DNA of 64,000 nt from an uncultured Acetobacterium sp. (lineage in GTDB: Bacteria > Bacillota > Clostridia > Eubacteriales > Eubacteriaceae): NCBI RefSeq assembly GCF_963664135.1, contig NZ_OY760905.1:310001-374000 (forward strand). The letters are read 5' to 3'. The translations under genes were made by a program, and so were the position numbers. Positions within the stretch are counted from its first letter, which is position 1. Each line of letters starts with the position of its first letter. Positions 9,168-17,650 of the stretch are shown one piece after another. The notes under the pieces were generated by a model that ran no database searches, was not told the origin of the DNA, and saw only the letters and a program-made list of their open reading frames with translations.

Positions 9168-9421
9168 TAGGTAATTGCGAAAGTGCCGTGAGCTTTGAGC
9201 CCAGTTTCGCACGAAACAATTTCTACACTAGGGCGAACAACATTTTCTTGCGCTGTTCGCCTACACGTTACGAAATTGTTTTCGTGAAGGCAATGAGCCA
9301 ATTACAAGCTTGCTTGTAGTTGGCTCATTGCCCGCGAACAAGAAGAAATTCGCATCGCGGTTTCTTCTTGTTGTGGAAACTGTACCCAAAGCAACCGTTG
9401 TTCGATGTTTTAATTTCGCAA
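9168..9421. repeat. Dispersed long-hairpin repeat, copy A (largest)
   Basis: This is the fullest copy of a repeat family seen seven times in the window. It starts TAGGTAATTGCGAAAG and continues with CCGTGAGCTTTGAGCCCAG and TTTCGCACGAAACAAT. Its right half carries the complementary words CGTTACGAAATTGTTTTCG and TGGAAACTGTACCCAAAGC. An extra hairpin lies inside it (GCAATGAGCCAATTACAAGC against GCTTGTAGTTGGCTCATTGC, around 9290-9331) with a single G-T mismatch. The copy ends 35 bases before the TraX-like gene and would be transcribed in its leader. Confidence 0.75.
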
Positions 9422-9456
9422 AGGCCTATAAACAAACCAGAGAAGGAGTTGGACAG

Positions 9457-10230
9457 ATGACATCGACAACCTTAAAAGTAATTGCACTACTGCTAATGTT
9501 CTTAGATCATGTGGGGCAGTTTATTCCGGGAGCGCCCTTATGGCTGCATTGGGTGGGGCGCATCTCGGCACCTGTTTTTATGTTCTGCATGGCCTGGGGA
9601 TTCTATTACACCCATGACCGCAAGAAATATCTGTTGCGGATGTACCTCTTCGGTGTGGGGATGGGTGTTATCGACATCATTTGCAATAATATTTATCCCG
9701 ATCCGGTGGCAATGATCTCCAATAATATTTTTGTAACCCTGTTTCTGGTTGGCGTGATTATCTGGCTGATCGAACTCCGAAAAAAGGACAACAAAAAAGG
9801 CCTGAAATACATCGGCCTTTTCTCGGTTTATCAGATTCTGACCACCATTCTCTGTATACTGGCGGGTCAATTGCTGCCGCTTACCGGGATGATGAGCTTT
9901 ATTGGCGCCATCACCGCCAATCTTATTTTTAACGAGGGCAGTTTTATCTTTGTTTTTCTGGGGGTGCTGATCTACTTTAATCGCACCGATCCCAAACGGC
10001 TGATTGTCGCTTATGGGCTCTTCTGTGTGGGCTTTCTGGCGCTGGAATGGTCAATCGATCCGCGAGTGTCAGCGCTGTTTTACAGCAATTATCAGTGGAT
10101 GATGATTGCTGCCCTGCCCTTTATGCTGATGTATAATGGAGAAAAGGGCAGAGGCATGAAATACCTGTTCTACATTTTCTATCCGGTGCATATTGTGGTG
10201 TTATTTTTTATCGGCAATATTTTCTTTTGA
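9457..10230 (+). CDS. TraX-family membrane protein
   Basis: The start is the ATG at 9457, preceded by AGAAGGAG; it gives 257 residues. The N-terminus TLKVIALLLMFLDHVGQFI, the HWVGRISAPVFMFCMAWG stretch and the closing YLFYIFYPVHIVVLFF are the TraX signature. TraX acetylates F pilin in plasmids; chromosomal homologues in Firmicutes are of unknown role and probably belong with membrane acyltransferases. About seven to eight membrane helices are visible. No conjugation genes are nearby, so a pilin role is unlikely here. The leader is occupied by repeat copy A. Confidence 0.85.
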   Translation: MTSTTLKVIALLLMFLDHVGQFIPGAPLWLHWVGRISAPVFMFCMAWGFYYTHDRKKYLLRMYLFGVGMGVIDIICNNIYPDPVAMISNNIFVTLFLVGVIIWLIELRKKDNKKGLKYIGLFSVYQILTTILCILAGQLLPLTGMMSFIGAITANLIFNEGSFIFVFLGVLIYFNRTDPKRLIVAYGLFCVGFLALEWSIDPRVSALFYSNYQWMMIAALPFMLMYNGEKGRGMKYLFYIFYPVHIVVLFFIGNIFF

Positions 10231-10306
10231 TCAGTGATTTTATGAGATTTTGATAAGTGTTTTAATATCAGATTTTAATTTGAGCTTTTAATGACTGCAT
10301 GATGTC

Positions 10307-12058
10307 TTATCCAATCGGGTCAATCACCAGCGGCAGGCGCTTGGCGTTTTTTACCAAAGCTGGTGAGCATTCAAAGACCACCCAAATCGCCAGAACCAGA
10401 TATACCAGACAGAGACCCGGCACAACAGCATTCGTTCCAGCCGGCATGACAAAGACACCGTTAACAAAGGTGTAAGATGCGAAGGTACGAATTAATGCCC
10501 AGATACTCATGACCAGCATGAAAACGGCTGGGATAAAAGTTGCCAGCCAGGCTTTGGCATGCTGCGCAGTGCGCTGCAGCCAAACGGTAATGCCGATCAA
10601 TGCCAGCGCTGCCAACAGCTGATTAGAAGCGCCAAAGGTTTTCCAGAACAGACTCCACACGGCAATTGGAGCCCCGGAAGGATCGGTTAAATTGATGGAC
10701 ATCAGTATCAGCGGAATCCCGCCAATCAGTAGAGCCGAGATAATCCGTCCCGACCAGCCGCGCATATTGGTGAGTTCCTGAAAAATATAACGGCCGAGAC
10801 GGGTACAAACATCCAGGGTGTCATAAACAAAGGTGGTAAAGGCCATTAAGCCAAAGGAAATCCCAAAGGCTTTACTGATTCCCAATAATCCCATAAACGA
10901 CCCCAGACCGTTGGCGTAGATGAAGTTGGGTGACTGGGACAGCAGTACATCGCCTTTGGGCAGCATCATCACTGTTGATAAGGCGATCAGTGCTACCACT
11001 GCCTCAGCCAACATCATACCGTAGCCAATCGGTTTAGCGTCACTTTCTTTAGCTAATTGTTTGGAGGTGGTGCCGGTGCTGACCAGGCTGTGGAAACCCG
11101 AGCAGGCCCCGCAGGCCACCGTGATAAACAGCATTGGGAACATCGGTCGCCAGAATTCATCGGAGCCAAAGGCGGTGGTAAAACCGGGATATTGGGTTGG
11201 GAAGCCGCCGAAGAGTATCCCGATAAAGGAAACCAGCAGGGTGGCATAAAGAAAATAGCCGCCCAAATGCCCCCGGGGTTGTAACAGTGCCCAGACCGGC
11301 ACAATCCCGGCAATAAAACAATAAGCGATAATAATGACATTCCAGATTTTTTGAGCATCCTGGGGAGAATTCAAGCCCAACACTTCCTGAAGGTTAAAAG
11401 GGATGTATTGTCCAATCCAAATCGCAATGCCGACTAAAGGCAGGAAAATGATGGTGGCAACACTGAGCTTCAGCTTGGTAAATTTTAGCAGAAACCCCAT
11501 AATAACCGGCAGGATTAAATATAAAATAGAAGAGGTCGCGGTGGCTCCGCCGCCGATGGAGGTGCCGTCAGCTAAGGTGATGGTATTGACAAAGGACGAG
11601 GTGGTAATATCAGTAAAGGCCACAATGATCATAATCAGGGTAAAAAAAATGAAAATATTGAAAATGATCCAGACCCGTTTGGATACATATTCTTTCATGG
11701 TGTCGGCAATACCGGTGGCTTTATGACGAATGGATGTGACCAGGGAGCCCATGTCATGGACGCCGCCGATTAGAATCGTCCCCACCAGAATCCAGATCAG
11801 GGTTGGAATCCAACCGAAAGCGATACCGGCGATAATTGGGCCGGTTACCGGGCCAGCCGCCGCGATGGCTGAAAAATGCTGGCCAGCCAGATATTTGGCG
11901 TCGGTGGGAACATAGTCCACCCCATCTTCCATTGCCACTGATGGAACCACGTTCTCATCATCTAGTTCAAACACATTTTTGGTGATAAATTTCCCGTAGG
12001 TGAAATAGGCAATGACCAGAATCAATGCCCCGCCGCCGACAATAAAAAGTATATTCAT
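10307..12058 (-). CDS. cstA: CstA-type peptide/pyruvate transporter (carbon starvation protein)
   Basis: From the ATG at 12058 (GGGAGG site upstream) the protein is 583 residues with many membrane helices. CstA motifs include HFSAIAAAGPVTGPI, GGVHDMGSLVTSIRHKA and ACGACSGFHSLVSTGTTSKQ. The family imports peptides or pyruvate under carbon limitation. It is shorter than the 701-residue E. coli CstA, as is usual in Clostridia. A reading from 12163 would add 35 residues with no membrane character and no ribosome site, and overlaps the promoter. The gene is monocistronic. Confidence 0.93.
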   Translation of the reverse strand: MNILFIVGGGALILVIAYFTYGKFITKNVFELDDENVVPSVAMEDGVDYVPTDAKYLAGQHFSAIAAAGPVTGPIIAGIAFGWIPTLIWILVGTILIGGVHDMGSLVTSIRHKATGIADTMKEYVSKRVWIIFNIFIFFTLIMIIVAFTDITTSSFVNTITLADGTSIGGGATATSSILYLILPVIMGFLLKFTKLKLSVATIIFLPLVGIAIWIGQYIPFNLQEVLGLNSPQDAQKIWNVIIIAYCFIAGIVPVWALLQPRGHLGGYFLYATLLVSFIGILFGGFPTQYPGFTTAFGSDEFWRPMFPMLFITVACGACSGFHSLVSTGTTSKQLAKESDAKPIGYGMMLAEAVVALIALSTVMMLPKGDVLLSQSPNFIYANGLGSFMGLLGISKAFGISFGLMAFTTFVYDTLDVCTRLGRYIFQELTNMRGWSGRIISALLIGGIPLILMSINLTDPSGAPIAVWSLFWKTFGASNQLLAALALIGITVWLQRTAQHAKAWLATFIPAVFMLVMSIWALIRTFASYTFVNGVFVMPAGTNAVVPGLCLVYLVLAIWVVFECSPALVKNAKRLPLVIDPIG

Positions 12059-12110
12059 TGATAGCCTCCCGATTTGTTTTAAGTATCGAAATATAATAAT
12101 TTCACCATTT

Positions 12111-12139
12111 AAAATAACTTTAAATTTATATTTTGTCAA
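12111..12139 (-). promoter_or_regulatory. Predicted sigma-A promoter of cstA
   Basis: On the minus strand TTGACA (12134-12139) and TATTTT (12111-12116) are separated by 17 bases, about 55 bases upstream of the cstA start codon. Confidence 0.6.
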
Positions 12140-12292
12140 TGTATATTCAACAATCTTTACCATATAGTGAATACCCTGGTTTGGTGAAGACCAGGAGTGC
12201 TAATTTGAAAAGAGCAGAATTTTTCACAGGATTTGCGGTAGTGCAGGCAGCAATGCAAAAGTAATTACCCAAATAATCGATCAGAAATAAAT

Positions 12293-12322
12293 TTAGGCAC
12301 ACCGAAAAGCACCTTATATAAT
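12293..12322 (+). promoter_or_regulatory. Predicted promoter of the N-acetyltransferase gene
   Basis: A perfect TATAAT (12317-12322) has a weak TTAGGC 18 bases before it. The predicted leader is about 35 bases. The divergent cstA promoter is about 160 bases away. Confidence 0.45.
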
Positions 12323-12364
12323 AGCGTGTAATAATAGATATCAATAATAGAACAGGAGAAACGA

Positions 12365-13159
12365 ATGAGCAATCAACGATTTGACCTTAACGCCTATCTG
12401 GCGCGGATTCACTACACTGGGGGGCGGGACGTTTCAGCTGAAACGCTGAAAAATTTACACATTGCCCATGCCATGAACGTGCCCTTTGAAAACCTGGATG
12501 TATTTTATAAAAAACCAATTTCGCTGGAACGGGATGACCTGTTTAATAAGATTGTCATCAATCACCGGGGCGGCTACTGTTTTGAATTGAACGGCCTGTT
12601 TTCAGCGGTTCTTAAAGAAATGGGCTTTCAGGTCACCAATCACCTGGCCCGGGTTTATAATAATGGCTTTGAAAACTCGGGAAAAACTCATATGGTGGTG
12701 CTGGTGGAAGTAGACAATCAAAAATGGATCTGCGATGTCGGGTTTGGTGGGAATGGGCTGGTTGCACCAATTCGTTTTGAAGAGGGACTGGAACAGGAAC
12801 ATTTTTATCGAACTCATCGCGTCATGGCGGACTCAAAATACGGTTATCGACTGGAGTTTAAGACAGACGGTGAATTTCTACCAATCTATGCTTTTACCCT
12901 GGAAGAATGTTGTCCGGCGGATTACCTGATCGCCAATCATTATACATCGACCTATCCGGCTTCATTTTTTACCCAGCTGATGATGTGTTCGTTGACGACT
13001 GATGTCGGGCGAATCACCTATCTGGATGGGTTATTGAAAATAATCAACAGTGTTGATCAGGATGCAGAGATCGAAAAAAAAATCGTCAACGACGACGAAA
13101 TTCGCGAAGTGCTCAAACAATATTTCGGGATTCAGCTGCTGAATGACGCTTCCGAATAG
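12365..13159 (+). CDS. nat: Arylamine N-acetyltransferase
   Basis: The 264-residue enzyme shows the complete NAT catalytic triad: Cys72 in RGGYCFELN, His109 in GKTHMVVLVE and Asp124 in WICDVGFGG. The N-terminal FENLDVFYKKPISL is also diagnostic. NAT moves an acetyl group from acetyl-CoA to arylamines and arylhydrazines through a cysteine thioester. The start has AGGAG 7 bases upstream. The gene is monocistronic and ends at a strong terminator. The natural substrate is unknown. Confidence 0.93.
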   Translation: MSNQRFDLNAYLARIHYTGGRDVSAETLKNLHIAHAMNVPFENLDVFYKKPISLERDDLFNKIVINHRGGYCFELNGLFSAVLKEMGFQVTNHLARVYNNGFENSGKTHMVVLVEVDNQKWICDVGFGGNGLVAPIRFEEGLEQEHFYRTHRVMADSKYGYRLEFKTDGEFLPIYAFTLEECCPADYLIANHYTSTYPASFFTQLMMCSLTTDVGRITYLDGLLKIINSVDQDAEIEKKIVNDDEIREVLKQYFGIQLLNDASE

Positions 13160-13188
13160 AAACGTAATGCGAGAATAAACATTTTTAA

Positions 13189-13229
13189 AACAGGGCCTTA
13201 CTGCGGTTTAACTGCAGTAAGGCCCTGTT
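13189..13229 (+). terminator. Intrinsic terminator, bidirectional
   Basis: A perfect 16-bp stem (AACAGGGCCTTACTGC with its complement) around a 9-base loop lies between the converging nat and DUF3089 genes. Confidence 0.85.
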
Positions 13230-13249
13230 AAGTAAAAAAGAGTCATGTT

Positions 13250-14266
13250 TTATTTACTGGTTTTTTCTTTCTCAAAATATTTATTTGTCCGATTATCGGC
13301 GTTCTCTCTCAGATTAAAGTAATAAAAGGGATAATCAAAGGTATGGTAAACGCCCTTGCCAAAGGTGGCACTCCCCGGCGAGAGCAGATCCACATTGGCG
13401 GTGCTGCAAATCAGGGCTCCTTTTTCCAGATCAATTTGCGCATCAGCATAATTCATCACCGGTTCAATTTTTCCTTCGGCATTTCTGACGGCCGAGCCAT
13501 CGCGATTTAAGGCAATCGAGCCGAGGTTTTCAGCGGCGGTGGCCCGGGTTTCGTCGAGCTTCCAATTAATCGGATTGATGACCAGTGCCCCTGCGGTAAC
13601 AACCGGATTACCCGGTGGCAAGACGGTTTCCGCTTCAGTATTATAAGAAACAATAACCCCGGTATCATCCGGGCCTTCTGCAAATTTCAAATGAGGGTTT
13701 TGAGCCAGATAATCATCGGTTACCGTAAAGCCGATGACATAAGCAACTACCATTCGTTTATAGACATCCGGGTGCTCTTTTAAATAGCCAGATAATAGAT
13801 TGCTCGTCACGTCAGCGCCCTGGGAATGACCGGCCAGAATAAAGGGACGGCCATTGTTGTAATGTTTGATGTAGTAGTCAAAGGCGGCCGTGGCATCGGT
13901 GGTGGGAATACCGGCAATGGTTTCTTCCCGATCGACGCTGGATAAATTATCCTGACGATAGTAGGGGGCATAAATGTTAGCCACTGTTTCAAAGGCCGTG
14001 GCCTGGCGGTCAAAAGCCAGTTTGGCATTGGCAACCATCCCGGAGTCATCGATGGTACTGATGCTGGGGTTGGTCTGGTCGGCAGGCGAATAGGTGGTAG
14101 GGTAGAGATAAAAAACATCGACCTCTTTATCCACGGTCGTCGGGACGTTCAACCAGTGTTCGGCTTTTGAATAATCGGTGACATCTTTTTTGCTTTGACA
14201 GCCTCCCAATAGGAAGAGACTCAGTCCCAGCGTGGTTAGAACCAAAATCAGTTTTCTCTTTTTCAT
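13250..14266 (-). CDS. DUF3089 alpha/beta-hydrolase lipoprotein
   Basis: The 338-residue product starts with a type II signal ending in the lipobox LLGGC (Cys at about 23), so it should be anchored outside the membrane. DUF3089 marks are the VFYLYPTTY strand and the nucleophile elbow GHSQGAD (about residues 165-171) followed by a helix. The fold is an alpha/beta hydrolase; the substrate is unknown, with esterase or lipase the usual guess. It lies downstream of ribokinase but a terminator separates them. A GTTTACGCAAAT sequence at 14331-14345 in its upstream region resembles a LacI-family half-operator. Confidence 0.85.
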   Translation of the reverse strand: MKKRKLILVLTTLGLSLFLLGGCQSKKDVTDYSKAEHWLNVPTTVDKEVDVFYLYPTTYSPADQTNPSISTIDDSGMVANAKLAFDRQATAFETVANIYAPYYRQDNLSSVDREETIAGIPTTDATAAFDYYIKHYNNGRPFILAGHSQGADVTSNLLSGYLKEHPDVYKRMVVAYVIGFTVTDDYLAQNPHLKFAEGPDDTGVIVSYNTEAETVLPPGNPVVTAGALVINPINWKLDETRATAAENLGSIALNRDGSAVRNAEGKIEPVMNYADAQIDLEKGALICSTANVDLLSPGSATFGKGVYHTFDYPFYYFNLRENADNRTNKYFEKEKTSK

Positions 14267-14374
14267 TTCATACCTCTTCTTACATTTTATTTAGATAATT
14301 GCTTGATTGATACCCATTATATGTTATTTTATTTGCGTAAACAAACAAAATGTGAGATCGTTAGTCACCTAAAA

Positions 14375-14410
14375 AGACTGCTTTGGTTGATATACAAACC
14401 AAAGCAGTCT
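14375..14410 (-). terminator. Intrinsic terminator of the ribokinase gene
   Basis: A 14-bp perfect stem (AGACTGCTTTGGTT with its complement) is followed on the minus strand by TTTTTAGG. It lies 31 bases past the ribokinase stop. Confidence 0.85.
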
Positions 14411-14440
14411 AATGTTAGGTGTCTTCTTATCTAAGCGTTG

Positions 14441-15361
14441 TTATTTTTGGGTAGCCAGGAAAGCATCAATCTCGGCGGCTGTCGGCAACGATGGTTGAGC
14501 GCCCAATTGAGTACAGGTCAGCGCACCGGAGGCACTGGCATATTTGGCCGCTGCGACCAGGTCGCCCATTTCCACAAACGCTTTGGCTAAGGTGCCAGTG
14601 TAGGCATCGCCAGCGGCGGTGGGGTCAATGGCATCTACCTTGTAAGGTGGAATCAGCACATCCAGACCATCGCCATAGAGATAGGAACCGCGATCACCCA
14701 GTTTAAGGGCAACAAATTTACAGCCGTTGCGTTCCATCAGTTTTTGGGCCGCTTCCCGGCAGGACGCTTCATCAGCGGGATAGATCCCCACCAGCGCCTT
14801 GGTTTCAGTTTCATTAGGGGATAGAATCGTTACCGGTGGCAATTTTTCCAGCGGATAATCTTGCGCCGGGCCGGCATCCAAAACGGTGATGATGCCTTTT
14901 CGATTAGCGATTTCGATCGCCTTGGCATTTGTTTCCAGGGGAATTTCAAACTGCAGCAGCACCGCATCAAAGTCATCCTTAAATGCTTTTTCCAATTGAT
15001 CCGGCGGCGTAAGCATGTTGGCGCCAGGGAAGATGATCAAGCGGTTTTGACCGTTGTCTTCCAGGGTGATCGCCACAAATCCGGTGTTGGCACTAGGTTT
15101 GGTGATGGTATGAGTGGTATCAACGCCTTCTTTTTTCCAGCAATCAAGTAGATATTCGCCGTTGGAGTCATCGCCGATGGTGGCATAAGCCGATACCTTG
15201 GCACCGGTACGGGCGGCGGCAACGGCCGCATTGCTCCCTTTTCCGCCTGGGGCGTTACGGTAATCGTGTCCTAAAACACTTTCACTGGGTTCTGGTGCAC
15301 GTTCACACCGAAGAATAAGATCCATCATTACACTGCCGACTAATAAAATACGAGCTGCCAT
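14441..15361 (-). CDS. rbsK: Ribokinase (PfkB family)
   Basis: This 306-residue sugar kinase has the PfkB signature 1 region (GGKGSNAAVAAARTGAKV, residues 39-56) and signature 2 DPTAAGDAYTGTLAKAF, in which the aspartate of AAGD is the catalytic base; the family norm is GAGD. The NETE magnesium motif is present (SPNETETKAL). It phosphorylates ribose at O5. No ribose transporter or ribose regulator gene is adjacent, so ribose must come from elsewhere, for example nucleoside breakdown. A LacI-type palindrome lies about 145 bases upstream. Confidence 0.9.
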   Translation of the reverse strand: MAARILLVGSVMMDLILRCERAPEPSESVLGHDYRNAPGGKGSNAAVAAARTGAKVSAYATIGDDSNGEYLLDCWKKEGVDTTHTITKPSANTGFVAITLEDNGQNRLIIFPGANMLTPPDQLEKAFKDDFDAVLLQFEIPLETNAKAIEIANRKGIITVLDAGPAQDYPLEKLPPVTILSPNETETKALVGIYPADEASCREAAQKLMERNGCKFVALKLGDRGSYLYGDGLDVLIPPYKVDAIDPTAAGDAYTGTLAKAFVEMGDLVAAAKYASASGALTCTQLGAQPSLPTAAEIDAFLATQK

Positions 15362-15504
15362 TTATAGCCTCCTTAAAATTTTATCGGGTGTGTTCATTTG
15401 ACCATCGCAAGACGTGAGCGATCAAACTTGCTGCCGGTTGATCATCCCTCCAGAATAACAATTGATCCCACTGGTATAAAAATATTACATGAAACCCGAC
15501 TATT

Positions 15505-15522
15505 TGTTTACATATGCAAACA
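15505..15522. promoter_or_regulatory. LacI/RbsR-type operator upstream of ribokinase
   Basis: TGTTTACATATGCAAACA is an 18-base palindrome with one mismatch. It matches the pattern of LacI/GalR-family operators (TGTAAAC-GTTTACA type). It lies in the otherwise empty 300-base region before rbsK. The regulator gene is not in the window. Confidence 0.5.
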
Positions 15523-15661
15523 TTATCACGGGATGATAACGCTGTCAACGAAATTAAATGGAAAATTATTACCTTCAATCTGGAAAAAATTGAACGCTCT
15601 TTTGAAAACATCACCAGAAATAAAAAAATCAACCAGGGTTGCTGGCTGATTTTTAAAGATG

Positions 15662-16573
15662 CTATTTGTTTTTTAAGACATCGACGATTGCGTCGATGGT
15701 GGGATTGGCATCATCATAGGGAATCTGGCAGGTGCCAACCATTTGATGACCGCCGCCGCCGTACTTGAGCATCAGCTTGCCAATATCGACCGTACAGGTG
15801 CGATTGAGGATGCTGTAACCGCAGGCAATGGAGACATTCTGTTTTTGTTTGCCATCAACGATCCAGAGCGAAACATTCTGTTCCGGATAAAGGCTGTAGA
15901 TCATGAAGCGATTACCGGTGTAAATCGTCTCGACATCCCGCAAATCGGTGATAATGACATTTTCAACGATGGTTGTATGGGCTTTGACCATCGCCGCAAA
16001 GAGTCGGGACTGATCTAAATAAAGCTCAACCCGTTCTTTTATGTCTGGTAGTTCCAGAATTTCTTCGATCGAGAGATTTCTAAAGAGATTAATCAGTTCT
16101 TCCATCAATTGATAATTGCTGATCCTGAAATCTCGGAAACGACCCAGGCCAGTGCGGGGATCGGAAATGAAACCAAGCAAGATCCAACCGGTGGGGTTTA
16201 AGATCTCATCCTGAGTAAGATTGCCGGAGTCGACCTTGTCGACGGAAAGAATCATGTTTTCATAATTGGGAAAACGCCCCGCGCCGCCATAATATTCATA
16301 AATAATCCGGGCTGCGGAAGGGGCTAAACGGCTTTCGCCTTCGACACCGGGCTCCCAGCCCAACCGATCTTTCTCTGACGTATGGTGATCAAACCACATA
16401 CCACAACCGGGTACATAGGGAACATTGGCCAGCACATCATTGTCAGTGGGGGAAAAGAGCCCGTCTTGCAGGTCTTTTGGATGAACAAAAATCCAGTCGT
16501 CAATGATACCGGCTTCTTTTAGCAGCATGCCACATATTAAACCGTCAAAATCAGAACGAGTAACTAAACGCAT
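15662..16573 (-). CDS. DHH/DHHA1-family phosphoesterase
   Basis: The 303-residue protein (start at 16573, with CCTCCT on the plus strand marking a perfect AGGAGG site) opens with RLVTRSDFDGLICGMLL, the first metal-binding motif. The DHH motif WFDHHTSE follows (about residues 82-89), and the C-terminal DHHA1 substrate motif GGGGHQMVGTCQIP comes near the end. The family includes exopolyphosphatases, oligoribonucleases (NrnA) and c-di-AMP phosphodiesterases. This one lacks PAS, GGDEF or membrane parts, so it is a stand-alone type and the substrate is open. Confidence 0.82.
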   Translation of the reverse strand: MRLVTRSDFDGLICGMLLKEAGIIDDWIFVHPKDLQDGLFSPTDNDVLANVPYVPGCGMWFDHHTSEKDRLGWEPGVEGESRLAPSAARIIYEYYGGAGRFPNYENMILSVDKVDSGNLTQDEILNPTGWILLGFISDPRTGLGRFRDFRISNYQLMEELINLFRNLSIEEILELPDIKERVELYLDQSRLFAAMVKAHTTIVENVIITDLRDVETIYTGNRFMIYSLYPEQNVSLWIVDGKQKQNVSIACGYSILNRTCTVDIGKLMLKYGGGGHQMVGTCQIPYDDANPTIDAIVDVLKNK

Positions 16574-16970
16574 ATGAAACCTCCTAATGAACAAATTATA
16601 CTAGCTAAATGCTACTTTAAATTTAAAAGCCTCACGGGCTGTTAATATCAGTAAGAATTTAGAAACAGTTGTTATATTGTAACATGTTAAATAATGATTT
16701 TCCATTGTTTCGATAAAAAAATCTGGAATTGAAACGGGAAAGATGAGGCGTTTCATTAAAAAGATTAAGTTATGATAAAAAAAATAATTAAAAGTTTGCT
16801 ATATTGAAACATTCGTGTTATTATAAGTAAGAACTTAAATTAATAGTAAATGAATTTAACATTAATATTTTTTAATTGGTACTATGCTTTACAGTATTAT
16901 CCTAATTTAGAAATGTAGTTGTTATCCGTATTACAAGGATTTAGGGAATAAAATTAGGAGGTACTCATCA
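16574..16970. other. Cold shock gene leader and upstream region
   Basis: No protein gene. A promoter at 16796-16824 predicts an mRNA leader of about 140 bases before the cold shock start codon. Long leaders are typical of cold-inducible csp mRNAs, whose structure changes with temperature; that role is inferred here. Confidence 0.4.
16796..16824 (+). promoter_or_regulatory. Predicted promoter of the cold shock gene
   Basis: TTGCTA (16796-16801) and TATTAT (16819-16824) are spaced by 17 bases in a very AT-rich stretch. Confidence 0.4.
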
Positions 16971-17168
16971 ATGAATGGTACAGTGAAATGGTTTAACTCA
17001 GAAAAAGGTTTTGGTTTTATTACAGGGGAAGATGGTAAAGATGTATTTGCACATTTTTCACAAATTCAATCAAGCGGTTACAAGTCTTTAGAAGAAGGCC
17101 AAGAAGTTTCTTTTGAAATCACTCAAGGACCTAAAGGCCCACAAGCCGAAAATATTCAAGTTATCTAA
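16971..17168 (+). CDS. csp: Cold shock protein (CspA/CspB family)
   Basis: A 65-residue single cold shock domain with RNP1 (KGFGFIT, 13-19) and RNP2 (VFAHFS, 26-31), starting [13 protein letters not shown]. It binds single-stranded RNA and DNA as an RNA chaperone. The AGGAGG site lies 8 bases upstream. The neighbours, a small basic protein and a DEAD-box RNA helicase, suggest a cold or RNA-remodelling group, though terminators make them separate transcripts. Confidence 0.96.
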   Translation: MNGTVKWFNSEKGFGFITGEDGKDVFAHFSQIQSSGYKSLEEGQEVSFEITQGPKGPQAENIQVI

Positions 17169-17186
17169 TAACGTCAATATTTTAAA

Positions 17187-17217
17187 CTTATGCCTGAAAA
17201 TGGCATAAGTTTTTTTT
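17187..17217 (+). terminator. Intrinsic terminator of the cold shock gene
   Basis: CTTATGCC pairs with GGCATAAG around a 7-base loop, followed by nine T residues. Confidence 0.85.
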
Positions 17218-17317
17218 TATACTGTCAAAAAAATAAGATGAGACTAATCCCATATCACACATACCCAATTAATAATTGGTATTTGCGGTGGTTTTCCGGG
17301 GAAAAGGAGGGGATTTT

Positions 17318-17476
17318 ATGTCAATAGACAATATTCAAGGAATGAAGAAAATAATTGAAGAGAAGAAAAAGCTAAGTGCACAGCAAGGAATAAAAGCTGA
17401 CAAACCGAATCAGAACAAGGTAAGTCAACGCAAAGCGTTTAAAACAACAAAACGAGGCGGATTTTTCGATAAATAA
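17318..17476 (+). CDS. Small basic protein, 52 aa, hypothetical
   Basis: The start is the ATG at 17318 behind a strong AAGGAGG site. The product is short, lysine-rich and lacks aromatic residues except near the end (GGFFDK). Residues 8-25 should be helical (MKKIIEEKKKLSAQQG) and the rest is likely unstructured. The charge fits an RNA- or ribosome-binding peptide, and its place between csp and an RNA helicase agrees, but no function can be assigned. Confidence 0.6.
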   Translation: MSIDNIQGMKKIIEEKKKLSAQQGIKADKPNQNKVSQRKAFKTTKRGGFFDK

Positions 17477-17572
17477 ATCGATGCATTATTCTTGGGAACG
17501 CAGACTCTGCGTTCTTTATTTGTGCAGTTCGTTAATTAACGAAATTTCTAGCTGATCAAGCAGATACTTGAC

Positions 17573-17624
17573 TAGGTAATTGCGAAACTGATCGTAAACC
17601 ACACGGCATTTTCGCAATTACCTA
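17573..17624. repeat. Dispersed hairpin repeat, short copy E
   Basis: Perfect 15-base arms TAGGTAATTGCGAAA and TTTCGCAATTACCTA enclose 22 bases. The left arm is identical to the left end of the large copy A at 9168, so this looks like an internally deleted derivative that keeps only the ends. It lies 26 bases before the helicase start codon. Confidence 0.7.
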
Positions 17625-17650
17625 ACATTCATAAATTTAAGGAGAACCTA

